Shown here: positions 18,296 through 29,181 of the stretch, one piece after another
Layout: every line of letters begins with the position of its first letter
How positions within the stretch are numbered: the first letter of the stretch is position 1
NCBI GenBank assembly: GCA_902614085.1
Contig: CACMJS010000005.1
Span: 27,780-91,779, forward strand
Direction: 5' to 3'
DNA: 64,000 bases
Source: an uncultured Alphaproteobacteria bacterium
GTDB lineage: Bacteria > Pseudomonadota > Alphaproteobacteria > HIMB59 > GCA-002718135
Notes under the pieces: model-generated
What the model was told of the DNA's origin: nothing
Database searches by the model: none
What the model saw: the letters and a program-made list of their open reading frames with translations, nothing else
Program-made: the position numbers and the translations under genes

Positions 18296-18481
18296 TTACT
18301 TTTCTTCGTCGTTTTTATTCTCTAAATTTTTATCTTCTTTTTTTTCTTCGTCAGACATTCCTCTCTTAAATGATTTGATACCTTTTGCCATATCACCCAT
18401 AAGTTGAGGTATTTTACCTCTACCGAAAAGAAGCAGAACAATAACGAGTACGATTAATAATTGCCAAATACTAGGTGTCAT
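18296..18481 (-). CDS. tatA: Twin-arginine translocase subunit TatA
   Basis: Pore-forming subunit of the Tat system, 61 residues. One transmembrane helix (about 5-20) is followed by the [21 protein letters not shown] amphipathic helix, a close match to the family, and a charged tail. It is the first gene of tatABC and follows scpB by about 50 bases. Confidence 0.93.
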   Translation of the reverse strand: MTPSIWQLLIVLVIVLLLFGRGKIPQLMGDMAKGIKSFKRGMSDEEKKEDKNLENKNDEEK

Positions 18482-18532
18482 AAGGGGGTTATACGGAAAC
18501 TATAGGAAAAAAACAAGAATTATAAGAATTAA

Positions 18533-19168
18533 TTAATTATTTGAAATAAAATCATCAATATTATTTTCATCATCCTGTTCTAAATTATCATTACTTTGTA
18601 AATTTTCATCATTTTTGGCAAGATCACTTATAGTTGCAATTGCTGCCCGTTTATCTAGAAAACCACTTGCCTTTAGTTCCTCTTTATTAGGTAAATCGGA
18701 CAAACTATTTAACCCAAAATGTTCAACAAATAAATCTGTGGTAGACCATAAAGTTGGTTTACCTGGTATAGTTTTCCTACCTGAAGGACGTATCCACCCT
18801 ATTTCCATCAAATGGTCTAGAGATCCTCTACCCATTTGAACACCTCTAATATTCTCAATTTCTGATCTTGTAATTGGTTGTTGGTATGCAATTATAGATA
18901 ATGTTTCTAGTGCTGCTCTTGATAATTTTCTTTTCTGTGTTTTAAAAATAGTTAATTCATCACTGAGATCTGCAGCAGTTCTAAAAGACCATTTGTTGCC
19001 AGTTTTTATTAAATTAATACCTCTATTTTTATAAAAATCTTTAATTTCTAGTAATAGCTTACTTATATTATCTTTATCTTTAATTTTTTCTTTTAAATCA
19101 TTTTCATCAAGTGGCTCTCCTGATGCAAATAATATTGCTTCTAAAATTTTAATGTCTTTATTATCCAT
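18533..19168 (-). CDS. scpB: Segregation and condensation protein B
   Basis: Winged-helix subunit of the SMC-ScpAB condensin that organises and segregates the chromosome. It has 211 residues. The two-winged-helix core includes EAILFASGEPL at the N-terminus, ALETLSIIAYQQPITRSEIE in the centre and GRGSLDHLMEIGWI. An acidic Asn/Asp-rich tail follows. The start overlaps the end of scpA by 8 bases. The smc gene is not in the window. Confidence 0.94.
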   Translation of the reverse strand: MDNKDIKILEAILFASGEPLDENDLKEKIKDKDNISKLLLEIKDFYKNRGINLIKTGNKWSFRTAADLSDELTIFKTQKRKLSRAALETLSIIAYQQPITRSEIENIRGVQMGRGSLDHLMEIGWIRPSGRKTIPGKPTLWSTTDLFVEHFGLNSLSDLPNKEELKASGFLDKRAAIATISDLAKNDENLQSNDNLEQDDENNIDDFISNN

Positions 19169-19928
19169 TTTGATTAAATTTTATATAAATGTTTCCAAAA
19201 CTTTCATCTTGTTTTAAGTCAATAAAGCCATTTTTTGATAATTCTAAAGAAGCAACAAAGTTAGATGAGATGATTGATTTATTAATTGTTTTATTAGCTT
19301 TAATTAAATTTGGAATTACATTTAAAAAATTAGTCCATTCTGTAATATTGCCAAAAATACCCTTTAATCTTTTAACTGCTTGATCAACTGAATAAAGTTC
19401 TGAATACTCAATAGTTAATTGCTTAACCTGTTCATTTGATTTAAGTATTTGACTATATGATTTTAGTAAGTCATATAAATTAGAAGTATAATTTATATTA
19501 TATTTAACTTTGAGACCTTCAGATGACCCTCCATAAAACACATCTCTATTAACAAGAGGTCTTGAGTATATGATTTTAGAAATATTTTGGAAAGCCTCTA
19601 GTCTCCGTAATTGATATTTTAAAGCCTCTTCTAACTCATCGGCTGTATACTCATCTGTTTTTTCTTCTTTTGGCAATAGTAATCTTGATTTCAAATACGT
19701 TAGCCATGCTGCCATCACTAAATAATCAGCAGCTATTTCAATATGAATATTTCTGTATTGATTAATAAAACTGATATATTGATCAGCTAATTCGGATATA
19801 GATATATCAGATAAATCAACCTTCTGTGATCTAGCCAAAATCAACAAAAGGTCTATAGGACCCTCAAAATTGTCTAATAATAGGTTAAATTGACCTTCTT
19901 TTATTTCTGTATCTGGTACATTTAGCAC
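19161..19928 (-). CDS. scpA: Segregation and condensation protein A
   Basis: Kleisin subunit that bridges the SMC heads. The N-terminal domain has FEGPIDLLLILARSQKVDLSDISI, the conserved SMC-neck binding segment, followed by ADYLVMAAWLTYLKSRLLLP. The C-terminal winged helix is shortened. It starts with GTG at 19928; no in-frame ATG fits better. In alphaproteobacteria nagZ normally lies just upstream. Here the gene before it is the SPOR-like membrane protein, so nagZ has been lost from the locus. Confidence 0.93.
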   Translation of the reverse strand: MLNVPDTEIKEGQFNLLLDNFEGPIDLLLILARSQKVDLSDISISELADQYISFINQYRNIHIEIAADYLVMAAWLTYLKSRLLLPKEEKTDEYTADELEEALKYQLRRLEAFQNISKIIYSRPLVNRDVFYGGSSEGLKVKYNINYTSNLYDLLKSYSQILKSNEQVKQLTIEYSELYSVDQAVKRLKGIFGNITEWTNFLNVIPNLIKANKTINKSIISSNFVASLELSKNGFIDLKQDESFGNIYIKFNQNG

Positions 19929-19967
19929 AACTTTTTATATAAAATTATTGAGATTCTCTCAATATTA

Positions 19968-20480
19968 TTAATTTTGTAAATTAAGTATTATGCAACTCTT
20001 AATAATAGTTAATAAATCACAAGCTTCAGAAGCATTACTCTTAGAGATGAAATTTTTATAGGTAATAAAATATTGAATACCTATTTCAGTTTTTTTATAA
20101 AAAACAAAAATATCTTCATAATCTATAATTTCTTTTTTATTTTCTAATAAATTGCTCAGGTATTTATTAATATTTTCAAAATTATCATTGCTATACAATT
20201 GAATGGTAAAATCAAGTTCGTCTATATTTTTAAAATCAAAATCTTGAATTTCATTATCTATCTTATTTAAACTTTTCTTGTCTAAATAATCAACAACCTC
20301 ACCTTCTTTATTTATAGGAATAACAAAATATTTATCAGTAAATTTAGGAATGACAAAATACTCCCTACTACTAAAATAATAAAATGAGATAAGATAAAGA
20401 ATAATAATAAATAACAATAAAAATAAAGAATATTTTAAAATGTAATTATTTTTTCTTTTAAAAATAATTCTTTTAATCAT
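19968..20480 (-). CDS. Membrane-anchored protein, probable degenerate SPOR-domain protein
   Basis: A 170-residue protein with a lysine-rich cytoplasmic N-terminus, one membrane helix (about 16-36) and a periplasmic part. The C-terminal region from about residue 90 has the alpha/beta pattern of a SPOR domain (an FTIQLYS-type strand, a helix, then a second repeat), but identity is low. In alphaproteobacteria a SPOR protein lies exactly between argS and nagZ-scpA, so position supports the call. SPOR domains bind denuded septal peptidoglycan. It overlaps the argS stop by one base. Confidence 0.6.
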   Translation of the reverse strand: MIKRIIFKRKNNYILKYSLFLLLFIIILYLISFYYFSSREYFVIPKFTDKYFVIPINKEGEVVDYLDKKSLNKIDNEIQDFDFKNIDELDFTIQLYSNDNFENINKYLSNLLENKKEIIDYEDIFVFYKKTEIGIQYFITYKNFISKSNASEACDLLTIIKSCIILNLQN

Positions 20481-22210
20481 TACATTGTTTCAGGTGCGCT
20501 TATATCAATAATTGAAAATATATCTTTTAAAACAACTCTAAATGACTCCAACCAAAATATTTTTGAAATTGTCTTTTCTGCATTTTTTTCATCTATAAAA
20601 CGAAGTGATTCATTATCTTTACCTTTATTCCAAATTGAATGAAAATCAGACGATATTTCTTCTAAGTAATTGATTAGTCTATGCGGCTCATTATAATATG
20701 ATGATTGATACAACAAATAAGGATAACAAATTAATTTTTTGATTAATTTTACCTCCTCATCAGATAGCTTTTGTATTGCAGAAAAATTATAATCATTTTT
20801 AATTTTTATACCTAATTCATTTGCTTTATTAATTACTGATGAAGCTCTAGCGTGTGCGTATTGACAGTAAAAAACTTTATTATCTTTATTTTTTTCAACA
20901 ACAGCATCTAAATCAAAATCAATTGCTGTCTCATTTTTAGTAGAAATCATGTAGTACCTTATAGGATCTTTTCCAACCTTAGAATGAACATTAGCTAATG
21001 TCACAAAATTTCCAGATCTTTTTGACATTTTAATTTTTTGTTTATTTTGAATTAAAGTTACAATCTGGCAAGTTAAAATGTTTAAATAAGTTTCATCATC
21101 TTTAATAGCTTTTATTAACGAATTCATTCTTGGAATATAGCCAATATGATCAGCCCCCCAAATATTTACTAATCTATCAAAATTTCTTTTACATTTATCT
21201 AGATGATATGCTGCATCATTGGCAAAATATGTCCATTCACCATTTGATTTTTTTAATGCTCTATCTTCATTGTCTAATATTTTAGAGGATCTAAATAATA
21301 ATTGCTCTCTTGGCTCCCAATCAGAATCATCACCTTTTGGCTTTTCCAAAACACCTTCATATAGTAATTTTTTTTCATCTAAGATTGCAAAAAGTTCATC
21401 AATAATTTTACTTTTTTCTATTTCAGTTTCGTGAGTAAATTTATCAAATCTTATATTTATTAATTCTAAATCTGATTTTATGCTTAAAAGTATATTTTTT
21501 AATGCAAAATTTTTAAAATATTGAATAGTTTCTTCTTGGTGAAAGTTTAACCACTTATCACCATCTTCATTTTTAATTTTTTTTGCAATATCTATTAGAT
21601 ATTCACCTGGATATTCATCTTCTAATAATTCAATTTTTTTATCAAATAATTGTAAGTATCGTTTCAAAAGAGAGTTTGATAATTTATCAATTTGAGAACC
21701 TGCATCATTTACGTAATACTCTCTAGTAACATTAAAACCTGTTTTCGTATAAAGAGAGCTTAATACATCTCCGAATACAGCACCTCTTATATGGGCTATA
21801 TGCAAAGGTCCAGTTGGATTAGCTGAAACAAATTCAACATTTATTTTTTTATCTGAACCATAATTAATATAATTTAAAAAATTTTTATTATAAATTTCCT
21901 CTAAACTTCTTAATACAAATTCATCCTTAAGAAAAAAATTTATAAAACCATTTTTTGAAACCACAAAATGATCTATAAATCCAATTGATTTAATTCTATG
22001 ATTTAGTTCATTTTCAATATTAAAATTTTCATTAATAATTTTTCTTTTAACAATTAAATAAAAGTTTGTTGCTAAATCACCTTGTTTATTATTTGAAGAG
22101 TAATCAATGCTAATCTGTTTTTTATTGATTGGAGATATAAATTTGTTACTCTCTAAAAAATCTGTAAAATCAAATAAAAAATCTGAAAGGTCTTTTATAA
22201 AATTATTCAC
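20480..22210 (-). CDS. argS: Arginyl-tRNA synthetase
   Basis: Class I synthetase for tRNA-Arg. The N-terminal Add-1 domain recognises the D-loop. The HIGH motif appears as HIAH in NPTGPLHIAHIRG, and the KMSKS equivalent is KMSKRSGNFV. A DALR anticodon-binding domain lies at the C-terminus. The likely start is the GTG at 22210, preceded by AAGGAG and overlapping the dgt stop by 8 bases (GTGAATAA); reading further upstream adds nine residues not expected in the family. The anticodon for the local tRNA-Arg (UCU, 45453-45528) would be a substrate. Confidence 0.95.
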   Translation of the reverse strand: MNNFIKDLSDFLFDFTDFLESNKFISPINKKQISIDYSSNNKQGDLATNFYLIVKRKIINENFNIENELNHRIKSIGFIDHFVVSKNGFINFFLKDEFVLRSLEEIYNKNFLNYINYGSDKKINVEFVSANPTGPLHIAHIRGAVFGDVLSSLYTKTGFNVTREYYVNDAGSQIDKLSNSLLKRYLQLFDKKIELLEDEYPGEYLIDIAKKIKNEDGDKWLNFHQEETIQYFKNFALKNILLSIKSDLELINIRFDKFTHETEIEKSKIIDELFAILDEKKLLYEGVLEKPKGDDSDWEPREQLLFRSSKILDNEDRALKKSNGEWTYFANDAAYHLDKCKRNFDRLVNIWGADHIGYIPRMNSLIKAIKDDETYLNILTCQIVTLIQNKQKIKMSKRSGNFVTLANVHSKVGKDPIRYYMISTKNETAIDFDLDAVVEKNKDNKVFYCQYAHARASSVINKANELGIKIKNDYNFSAIQKLSDEEVKLIKKLICYPYLLYQSSYYNEPHRLINYLEEISSDFHSIWNKGKDNESLRFIDEKNAEKTISKIFWLESFRVVLKDIFSIIDISAPETM

Positions 22211-23321
22211 TAATCTCCTTATATAAATTAAGAGCAAATCTATCTGTCATTCCTGAAATATAATCACAAATTAATCTTTCAATTTCGATATTTTGATTCC
22301 TCCAATCTATAGGTAGTTTATTATTATTTTTTACGAAATAAGTAAACAAAGTAGATATAACCTTTTTTGAATACTGTCTCTTATCTGATAAATGACTATG
22401 ATTATAAACTCTTTCAAACAAAAATTTTTTAATTATATCACAATTTTTCTTCATTTCATTTGAAAATGAAACAATGAAATTATTTTTTTTATGAATAGCA
22501 TCAATAGAATTGATATTATTTTCAATTAAATTTTTTTTTGTAGTCTCATATATATCATTTATCATATTAGATATGGAATTTCTTAAAACTTGATATACGA
22601 GAAGTTTATTCGGAATATCTTTATAGTGATCTCTTAAATCAATTATAATTTTTTCAAAAAAACTTAACTCTGCAATATCATCTAATGATATTAAATTTGC
22701 TCTAATAGCATCCTCTACATCGTGATTATTATAAGCAATATCATCAGATATACTTGCAATCTGTGATTCTAAATAAGGTTGATCAGTTAAATTTAGATTA
22801 TGAAATTTTGAGTAATTGTCTAAGTGATATGGTAAATGATCACTCAAAATTCCATTATGTTTTATTATTCCCTCTAAGCTTTCCCAAGTTAAATTTAATC
22901 CATCAAAATTAGGGTGTCTTTTTTCTATAAATGTTAAAACTCTTAAAGTTTGATCATTATGATTAAAGCCTCCAAACTTTTTCATTGAACTATCAAGTGC
23001 ATCTTCACCAATATGACCAAAAGGAGGATGACCCAAATCATGTGCTAGTGCAACTGTTTCACCTAGATCTTCATTTAATTCAAGCAATCTACAAATTGAT
23101 CTTGATATTTGAGCAACTTCCAAAGAATGAGTTAGTCTAGTCCTAAAATAATCACTCTCACTTTCAATAAAAACTTGAGTTTTGTGTTTTAATTTTCTAA
23201 ATGAATTAGAATGAATAACTCTAGCTCTATCTCTTTCAAATGGATTTCTCAAATCATCATCTAGTTCATTATATAATCTTCCATTTGAATTATCGGGATT
23301 GGAAGCTAAATGTTTGAACAT
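22203..23321 (-). CDS. dgt: Deoxyguanosinetriphosphate triphosphohydrolase-like HD protein
   Basis: HD-domain phosphohydrolase that splits dGTP or other dNTPs into nucleoside and triphosphate. The metal site is H65 in THSLEVAQ and H94-D95 in AHDLGHPPFGHIG, with a later Asp in SISDDIAYNNHD. At 372 residues it is the type-2 Dgt form usual in alphaproteobacteria. It is divergent from erpA across a 54-base gap and overlaps argS. The dgt-argS pair beside erpA and xthA is a standard alphaproteobacterial arrangement. Confidence 0.92.
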   Translation of the reverse strand: MFKHLASNPDNSNGRLYNELDDDLRNPFERDRARVIHSNSFRKLKHKTQVFIESESDYFRTRLTHSLEVAQISRSICRLLELNEDLGETVALAHDLGHPPFGHIGEDALDSSMKKFGGFNHNDQTLRVLTFIEKRHPNFDGLNLTWESLEGIIKHNGILSDHLPYHLDNYSKFHNLNLTDQPYLESQIASISDDIAYNNHDVEDAIRANLISLDDIAELSFFEKIIIDLRDHYKDIPNKLLVYQVLRNSISNMINDIYETTKKNLIENNINSIDAIHKKNNFIVSFSNEMKKNCDIIKKFLFERVYNHSHLSDKRQYSKKVISTLFTYFVKNNNKLPIDWRNQNIEIERLICDYISGMTDRFALNLYKEISE

Positions 23322-23375
23322 AAGAAAATTTATATTATAATTGTAAAAAAATAACTAATAACAATATTTAGATAA

Positions 23376-23702
23376 ATGGACAATATAATTGAAGTTACAG
23401 AAAGTGCTCAAAATCATATCAACAAGATACTTCTATCTGAAAAATCTAACTATTTCAGAATTACTGTATTAGGTGGTGGTTGTGCTGGCTTTCAATATAA
23501 ATTTGATTTTTCTGATAAACCAAATGAAGATGATTTAATCTTTAATTATAAAAATGCTGATGTATTGATAGATAAAACTTCAATTGAATTAATAAAAGGA
23601 TCGAAAATTGATTATGTTAATGAATTGATTGGATCGTCCTTTAAAATTTCTAATCCACTAGCATCTTCATCATGTGGGTGTGGAACTTCTTTTTCAATTT
23701 AA
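23376..23702 (+). CDS. erpA: A-type iron-sulfur carrier (ErpA/IscA family)
   Basis: Delivers iron-sulfur clusters to apoproteins. The 108-residue HesB domain has the three conserved cysteines C36 (GGGCAGFQY), C100 and C102 (SSCGCGTSF). Position next to dgt and xthA is that of alphaproteobacterial ErpA rather than of the isc/suf operon member, although motifs alone do not separate ErpA from IscA. xthA starts directly after its stop. Confidence 0.9.
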   Translation: MDNIIEVTESAQNHINKILLSEKSNYFRITVLGGGCAGFQYKFDFSDKPNEDDLIFNYKNADVLIDKTSIELIKGSKIDYVNELIGSSFKISNPLASSSCGCGTSFSI

Positions 23703-24488
23703 ATGAAAATTACTACCTGGAATGTAAATTCAGTTAATGCAAGAATAGAACATTTAATAAAGTTTATAAAAAAAGATCAATCAGATATATATTTAATTCA
23801 AGAATTAAAATGTACAAATGAAAGTTTTCCTAAGGAGGAATTAGAAAATATTAATTATAAATGTTATGTAAATGGTCAAAAAGCTTGGAATGGGGTAGCC
23901 ATACTCAGTAAAGAGAGTATTGAAATTTCAAACTTAAAAATTCCTAATTACCAAGACGTAAATTCCAGATTTATTGAAACAGAAATATCCTTAAAAAATA
24001 TAAAAAATAAAATTAAACTAATAAATATTTATCTTCCAAATGGAAATCCAATTGAAACAGAAAAATTTGATTATAAAATTGATTGGATGATAAATTTTAA
24101 TAAATATATCAAAGAATTAATTGATAACAATCAACCAATTATTATAGGCGGAGATTTTAATGTAATACCTAATGATGAAGATGTGTATTCACCAGAAAAT
24201 TTTAAAAATGATGCTTGTGCCCATCCACTAACAAGAGAAAAATTTAGAAATCTTTTGAATTTAGGTTTTATTGATACAGTTAAATACTTTGTTGATGGAA
24301 ATACAAACTGGACCTTTTGGGGTTATAGAGGTGGTAATTGGCAAAAAGGCAATGGTCTACGAATTGATCATTTTCTTACTACACCAGAAGTAACTGATTT
24401 GATTAAATCAGTTAATGTTAATCGTGAACCAAGAGGATGGGAAAAAGCTTCTGATCACACGCCAGTCACGATTGAATTAATTAATTAA
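23703..24488 (+). CDS. xthA: Exodeoxyribonuclease III (AP endonuclease)
   Basis: Base excision repair nuclease of the EEP fold, 261 residues. It has ITTWNVNSVNAR at the N-terminus, the metal ligand E34 in LIQELKC, IIGGDFNVIP, the LRIDHFL segment, and the catalytic His in ASDHTPVTIEL at the C-terminus. It begins at the base after the erpA stop. The 3' end is convergent with ilvD at a 6-base distance. Confidence 0.95.
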   Translation: MKITTWNVNSVNARIEHLIKFIKKDQSDIYLIQELKCTNESFPKEELENINYKCYVNGQKAWNGVAILSKESIEISNLKIPNYQDVNSRFIETEISLKNIKNKIKLINIYLPNGNPIETEKFDYKIDWMINFNKYIKELIDNNQPIIIGGDFNVIPNDEDVYSPENFKNDACAHPLTREKFRNLLNLGFIDTVKYFVDGNTNWTFWGYRGGNWQKGNGLRIDHFLTTPEVTDLIKSVNVNREPRGWEKASDHTPVTIELIN

Positions 24489-24494
24489 TTAATA

Positions 24495-26225
24495 TTAAAT
24501 ATCAGCGTATGTATGTGTTTCGTCTTTTGCTCCTGGTTGAGTAACAGCACCCTCGTAAGCTGGCCCAACAGTTTGAGAGTATTTCCATATCGATCCAGAA
24601 TTATGATTAGTTTTTCTTGGCTTCCAATCTTTTTTTCTCTTTTCTATTTCCTGATCTGAAAGCGTAACGTTGATTTCGCCTTTAACAGCATCAATAATAA
24701 TCTCATCGCCATCTTTAAGTAAACCTATCATACCTCCTACAGCTGCTTCTGGTCCTACATGACCAATACAAAATCCCCTTGTTCCGCCTGAAAATCTTCC
24801 ATCTGTAATTAATGCAACAGTTTCACCTAGTCCTTGACCATATATTGCACCTGTTGTTGAGAGCATTTCACGCATACCAGGACCTCCTTTAGGGCCTTCA
24901 TATCTAATTATTACCGCATCTCCTGCTTTAATTTCATTTTTTAAAACTGCAGTTAAAGCATCTTCTTCTGAGTCAAAACATTTAGCTTTTCCTTTAAAAG
25001 TTAAATTTTTTAAACCTGCAATTTTTGATATACATCCATCTGGAGCAAGATTACCCCACAACCCTACTACTGAACTATTTTCACTTATTGGATTTTCGCA
25101 TTTATAAACAACATCTTGATTTGTAGGGAATATTACTTCTTTATGATTTTCAGCTATTGTTTTTCCTGTAACAGTTATACAGTCTCCGTTTATATAACCA
25201 CCATCTAATAAAGATTTAATAACAACTGGCACACCTCCTACATCATATAAATCTTTAGCAACATACTTTCCGCCAGGTTGCATATCTCCAATATAAGGAG
25301 TCGAATTATAAATTTCTACAACATCTCTTAAAGTAAATTTTAAACCTGCTTCATTAGCTATCGCAGGAAGATGAAGTGCTGCATTAGTTGAACCTCCGGT
25401 AGCTGCAACTACTCTTGCAGCGTTTACTAATGAATCAATAGTTACTATATCCCTTGGTCTTATATTTTTTTCTAATAAATTCATTATAGCTTTACCACTC
25501 TTTTCACCATAAGCTTTTCTTTCTTCAGTATTTACTGCTGGTGGCATAGCAGAATTTGTTAGAGCTAAACCAACTGCTTCAGAAATACATGCCATTGTAT
25601 TTGCTGTAAACTGACCTCCACACGATCCAGCAGATGGGCAAGCAACTTGTTCAATATCCTTTAAATCTTGATCTGAGATAGTTCCAGCGGCATGTTTTCC
25701 TACTGCTTCAAAAACATCAATAACAGTAACATCTTTACCCTTGTATTTTCCTGGTAAGATTGAACCTCCATAAATGAATACAGATGGTACATTTAATCTA
25801 ACCATAGCCATCATTAAACCTGGCAAAGATTTATCACAGCCAGCAAGTCCAACAATTGCGTCATAACAGTGACCTCTCACAGATAATTCAATAGAATCTG
25901 CAATAACTTCTCTACTAATAAGAGAGGATTTCATTGCCTCATGGCCCATGGCAATTCCATCTGTTACTGTTATAGTTGTAAATTCTCTTGGTGTTCCTCC
26001 AGCATCTTTGACACCTGTCTTCACATGTTGCGCTTGATCCTGAAGAGTAATATTGCAAGGAGCTGATTCATTCCAAGTGCTAACAACTCCAACAAATGGT
26101 TGATAAATTTCATGTTCTTTCAAACCCATAGCATAATAATACGATCTATGAGGTGCACTTTTAGGCCCTACACTAACATATCTACTAGGTAGATTAGATT
26201 TTCTATTTGAACCCTTATCTTCCAT
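24495..26225 (-). CDS. ilvD: Dihydroxy-acid dehydratase
   Basis: Iron-sulfur enzyme giving 2-oxo acids for valine, leucine and isoleucine (and pantothenate). The 576-residue IlvD/Edd family chain has cluster cysteines in [12 protein letters not shown] and [15 protein letters not shown], and the C-terminal [19 protein letters not shown]. It starts one base after the valS stop, so valine synthesis and valyl-tRNA charging genes are in one transcription unit. That pairing is not part of the usual popZ-valS neighbourhood. Confidence 0.96.
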   Translation of the reverse strand: MEDKGSNRKSNLPSRYVSVGPKSAPHRSYYYAMGLKEHEIYQPFVGVVSTWNESAPCNITLQDQAQHVKTGVKDAGGTPREFTTITVTDGIAMGHEAMKSSLISREVIADSIELSVRGHCYDAIVGLAGCDKSLPGLMMAMVRLNVPSVFIYGGSILPGKYKGKDVTVIDVFEAVGKHAAGTISDQDLKDIEQVACPSAGSCGGQFTANTMACISEAVGLALTNSAMPPAVNTEERKAYGEKSGKAIMNLLEKNIRPRDIVTIDSLVNAARVVAATGGSTNAALHLPAIANEAGLKFTLRDVVEIYNSTPYIGDMQPGGKYVAKDLYDVGGVPVVIKSLLDGGYINGDCITVTGKTIAENHKEVIFPTNQDVVYKCENPISENSSVVGLWGNLAPDGCISKIAGLKNLTFKGKAKCFDSEEDALTAVLKNEIKAGDAVIIRYEGPKGGPGMREMLSTTGAIYGQGLGETVALITDGRFSGGTRGFCIGHVGPEAAVGGMIGLLKDGDEIIIDAVKGEINVTLSDQEIEKRKKDWKPRKTNHNSGSIWKYSQTVGPAYEGAVTQPGAKDETHTYADI

Positions 26226-26226
26226 T

Positions 26227-28854
26227 CTATTTGATAGTATTTATTATTTGATCAATTTTTTCAATAGAAGATTTATAAATATTTGCCTCATTTTTAAATT
26301 TATTAATAATTTCTTCTGAGGCTTTACTCATAAAATTATCATTGTTTAATTTATCATTAACTTTATTAAATTTTTCTTGCTCAACTTGCTTTTTCTTATT
26401 TAATTTTTTTAGTTCTGCTTCTGAGTCAATAATACCATCTAAATGTATTAAAACTGATAATGATGTTAATACAATTAAAGCTGAATTCTTATTAGGTTGA
26501 ATTTTATCAAAACTAATATCCTTGGTTTTTAAAAAATTACTTATTTCATTTTTATATGCAATTAGAAAATTATTAAGTTCTTCATTTTTTGCTTCTATGC
26601 AGATATTAATTAATTGTTTATACGGTATATTTAGTTCTGATCTCAAATTTCTTATAGATGTTATGAATTCAATAAATATTTCGAAGTTTTTTTTAGAACT
26701 ATTAAAAGAATTATTTGCTGAATAATTTTGAAAAACTTGGTTCATTAAATATGATTTATCGTCAACTAAAGATCTCCATAATTTTTCACTTATAAATGGC
26801 ATAATGGGATGTATGATCTTTAAAACTTGAATAAATGTCCATCCTGAAACTTTTTTAATTTCATCGGAAAATTTTTCATTTTCAAAATTTTGTTTAATAA
26901 TTTCAATGTACCAATCACAATAAGTATGCCATACAAAATGATATATTTTATTGGCTATTTCATGAAACAAATACTTTTTAGTTAATTGATCAAGTTGAGT
27001 GTTCAAATCATTCAATTCTTTTATTATCCATTTGTTTGCATCAAAAATAATTAAATCGGTTGAAATATCATCTATAAAAATTGAATTATTCAATTGTAAA
27101 AATTTTCCAGCATTCCAAATTTTATTTGTGAATGATTTATATCCCTTAACTCTAGCTTCAGATAATTTTACATCTCGTCCAGGATTTAATAGTGCTGTTA
27201 GTGTAAATCTTAATGTATCAGCACCATATTTATCTAATAACTCTAAAGGATCAATTATGTTCCCTTTTGATTTAGACATTTTTTGTCCTTTTTCATCACG
27301 TATTAAAGGATGAATATAAATATCTTTAAATGGAGTTTCCTTCATAAAATAAGAACCCATCATCATCATCCGAGCAACCCAAAAAAATATGATATCAAAA
27401 CCAGTAACCAAAACGTTACCAGGATAAAATTTATCTAATTCATACGTTTTATTTGGCCAATCTAAAGTAGAGAATGTCCATAGAGCAGAGGAAAACCAAG
27501 TATCTAGAACATCTTCATCTTGTTTAAGCTCAACATCCTTTCCATAAAATTCTTTTGCTTGATTTTTTGCCCCTTCTAGTGTTTCACTAACGAAATATTT
27601 ATTATCAGGACCATACCATGCAGGAATTTGATGTCCCCACCATAATTGTCTTGAAATACACCACGGTTGAATATTTTCCATCCAATTATAAAATGTATTT
27701 TCCCATTGTTTGGGAATAAATTTAGAACTATTATCTTTAACAGCTGATATTGGATCAACTGATAATTTTTTTGCATCACAAAACCATTGGTCTGTCAGCC
27801 ATGGCTCAATAACAACACCTGATCTATCACCATATGGTATGACCATTTGTTGTTTTTCTTCTTTAATTAATAAATTCATTTCATCTAATTTTTTTAAAAT
27901 TAGTTTTCTTGCTTCAAATCGATCTAAATTTTGAAATTCTTCAGGCGCATTTGAATTCAGTTTAGCATTTTCATCAAAAATATTAATAAATTCTAAATCA
28001 TGTCTCTTTCCTACCTCAAAATCATTAAAGTCATGTGCAGGTGTAATTTTTACAGCCCCAGAACCTTTTTCAGGATCTGCATATTCATCAGCAATAATTG
28101 GTATTTTCTTATTTGAAATTGGTAAGTTACAAAATTTACCAATTAGATTTTTATATTTTTTATCATCTGGATGAACGGCAACTGCAGAATCACCTAACAT
28201 TGTCTCAGGTCTTGTTGTTGCAACTATGATATGATTATTTTCATCTATAGGATATTTAATATGCCATAAACTTCCTTCAGTATCTCTTTGCTCTACTTCT
28301 AGATCAGAAATAGCAGTTAAAAGTTTTGGATCCCAGTTAACCAATCTCTTATCTTTATAAATAATTCCATCATTGTATAAATTAACAAAAACTTTCTTAA
28401 CGGCATTGGAAAGACCTTCATCCATGGTAAATCTTTCTCTTGACCAATCTGCAGAAGCACCAAGTCTTCTTAATTGATTACTTATCTGGCCACCCGACTC
28501 TTTTTTCCATTCCCATACTTTTTCGATAAACTTTTCTCTACCTAGAGATCGTCGATCTAGGTTTGACTCATTTAATTTTCTTTCAACCACCATCTGTGTT
28601 GCTATTCCTGCATGATCTGTCCCGGCTTGCCACAATACCTCCATACCCTTCATTCTATGGTATCTGATTAAAATATCTTGAATTGTAAAGGTTAAAGCAT
28701 GACCCATATGTAAACTGCCTGTAACATTAGGTGGTGGCATCATTATAGAATAAGGCTCACCTCCTTTTTGTGGTTTAAAACAATTTGATTGCTCCCATTG
28801 TGAATAAAGATTTTTTTCATCTTTTAAAAAATCAAAAAATTTATCAAGCTGCAT
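26227..28854 (-). CDS. valS: Valyl-tRNA synthetase
   Basis: Class I synthetase, 875 residues. The HIGH motif occurs in [14 protein letters not shown], the KMSKS motif in [14 protein letters not shown]. An editing (CP1) domain lies between, with [19 protein letters not shown]-terminal coiled-coil arm (about 810-875) is typical of ValS. It lies 5 bases after the popZ-like gene, as in many alphaproteobacteria. Confidence 0.97.
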   Translation of the reverse strand: MQLDKFFDFLKDEKNLYSQWEQSNCFKPQKGGEPYSIMMPPPNVTGSLHMGHALTFTIQDILIRYHRMKGMEVLWQAGTDHAGIATQMVVERKLNESNLDRRSLGREKFIEKVWEWKKESGGQISNQLRRLGASADWSRERFTMDEGLSNAVKKVFVNLYNDGIIYKDKRLVNWDPKLLTAISDLEVEQRDTEGSLWHIKYPIDENNHIIVATTRPETMLGDSAVAVHPDDKKYKNLIGKFCNLPISNKKIPIIADEYADPEKGSGAVKITPAHDFNDFEVGKRHDLEFINIFDENAKLNSNAPEEFQNLDRFEARKLILKKLDEMNLLIKEEKQQMVIPYGDRSGVVIEPWLTDQWFCDAKKLSVDPISAVKDNSSKFIPKQWENTFYNWMENIQPWCISRQLWWGHQIPAWYGPDNKYFVSETLEGAKNQAKEFYGKDVELKQDEDVLDTWFSSALWTFSTLDWPNKTYELDKFYPGNVLVTGFDIIFFWVARMMMMGSYFMKETPFKDIYIHPLIRDEKGQKMSKSKGNIIDPLELLDKYGADTLRFTLTALLNPGRDVKLSEARVKGYKSFTNKIWNAGKFLQLNNSIFIDDISTDLIIFDANKWIIKELNDLNTQLDQLTKKYLFHEIANKIYHFVWHTYCDWYIEIIKQNFENEKFSDEIKKVSGWTFIQVLKIIHPIMPFISEKLWRSLVDDKSYLMNQVFQNYSANNSFNSSKKNFEIFIEFITSIRNLRSELNIPYKQLINICIEAKNEELNNFLIAYKNEISNFLKTKDISFDKIQPNKNSALIVLTSLSVLIHLDGIIDSEAELKKLNKKKQVEQEKFNKVNDKLNNDNFMSKASEEIINKFKNEANIYKSSIEKIDQIINTIK

Positions 28855-28859
28855 CGTAA

Positions 28860-29144
28860 CTATTTTGAATTGAAATAATTTTTTAGTAATTTTGGGATTT
28901 TCTCATCAAGTATTTTTTCAATTTTATTTTCTACAAGATAAGAGAGTTTTTGGTCTATAATATCATTAATTTCACTATTTATTTCTTCGTCTTTTTGAAG
29001 TAATTTTATTGTACCATCACTGTTAACCTTTTGATTAAGTATTAAAATATTAGATGAAGAATGTTTATTTGAAACGTTTTTCTCATCTTCAAGTGCTCTT
29101 CGTATGACCTCAAGAGATTCATTGATAGAATTTTTTGTATTCAT
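28860..29144 (-). CDS. popZ: Minimal PopZ-like polar organizing protein (DUF2497)
   Basis: Only 94 residues, against about 177 in Caulobacter PopZ. The N-terminal helix (about 6-22, INESLEVIRRALEDE) matches the conserved N-terminal client-binding helix. The C-terminal helices (about 62-92), with an IEKILDEKIPKLL segment, match the WLDExLPxLV oligomerisation region of DUF2497. The acidic proline-rich linker between them is almost absent and is replaced by about 35 polar residues. The locus order PCMT-tolC-popZ-valS is the alphaproteobacterial one and strongly supports the call. PopZ forms a polar condensate that tethers ParB-parS and cell-cycle proteins. Confidence 0.72.
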   Translation of the reverse strand: MNTKNSINESLEVIRRALEDEKNVSNKHSSSNILILNQKVNSDGTIKLLQKDEEINSEINDIIDQKLSYLVENKIEKILDEKIPKLLKNYFNSK

Positions 29145-29181
29145 ATACGTATTATAAATGTTTAATTAAATTAATAAAACT

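Noticed and set aside
27576..27779. Same-strand, out-of-frame reading frame inside valS, as if valS were frameshifted
   Set aside because: valS is complete in one frame with HIGH, editing and KMSKS motifs in order; the second frame carries no family motif.
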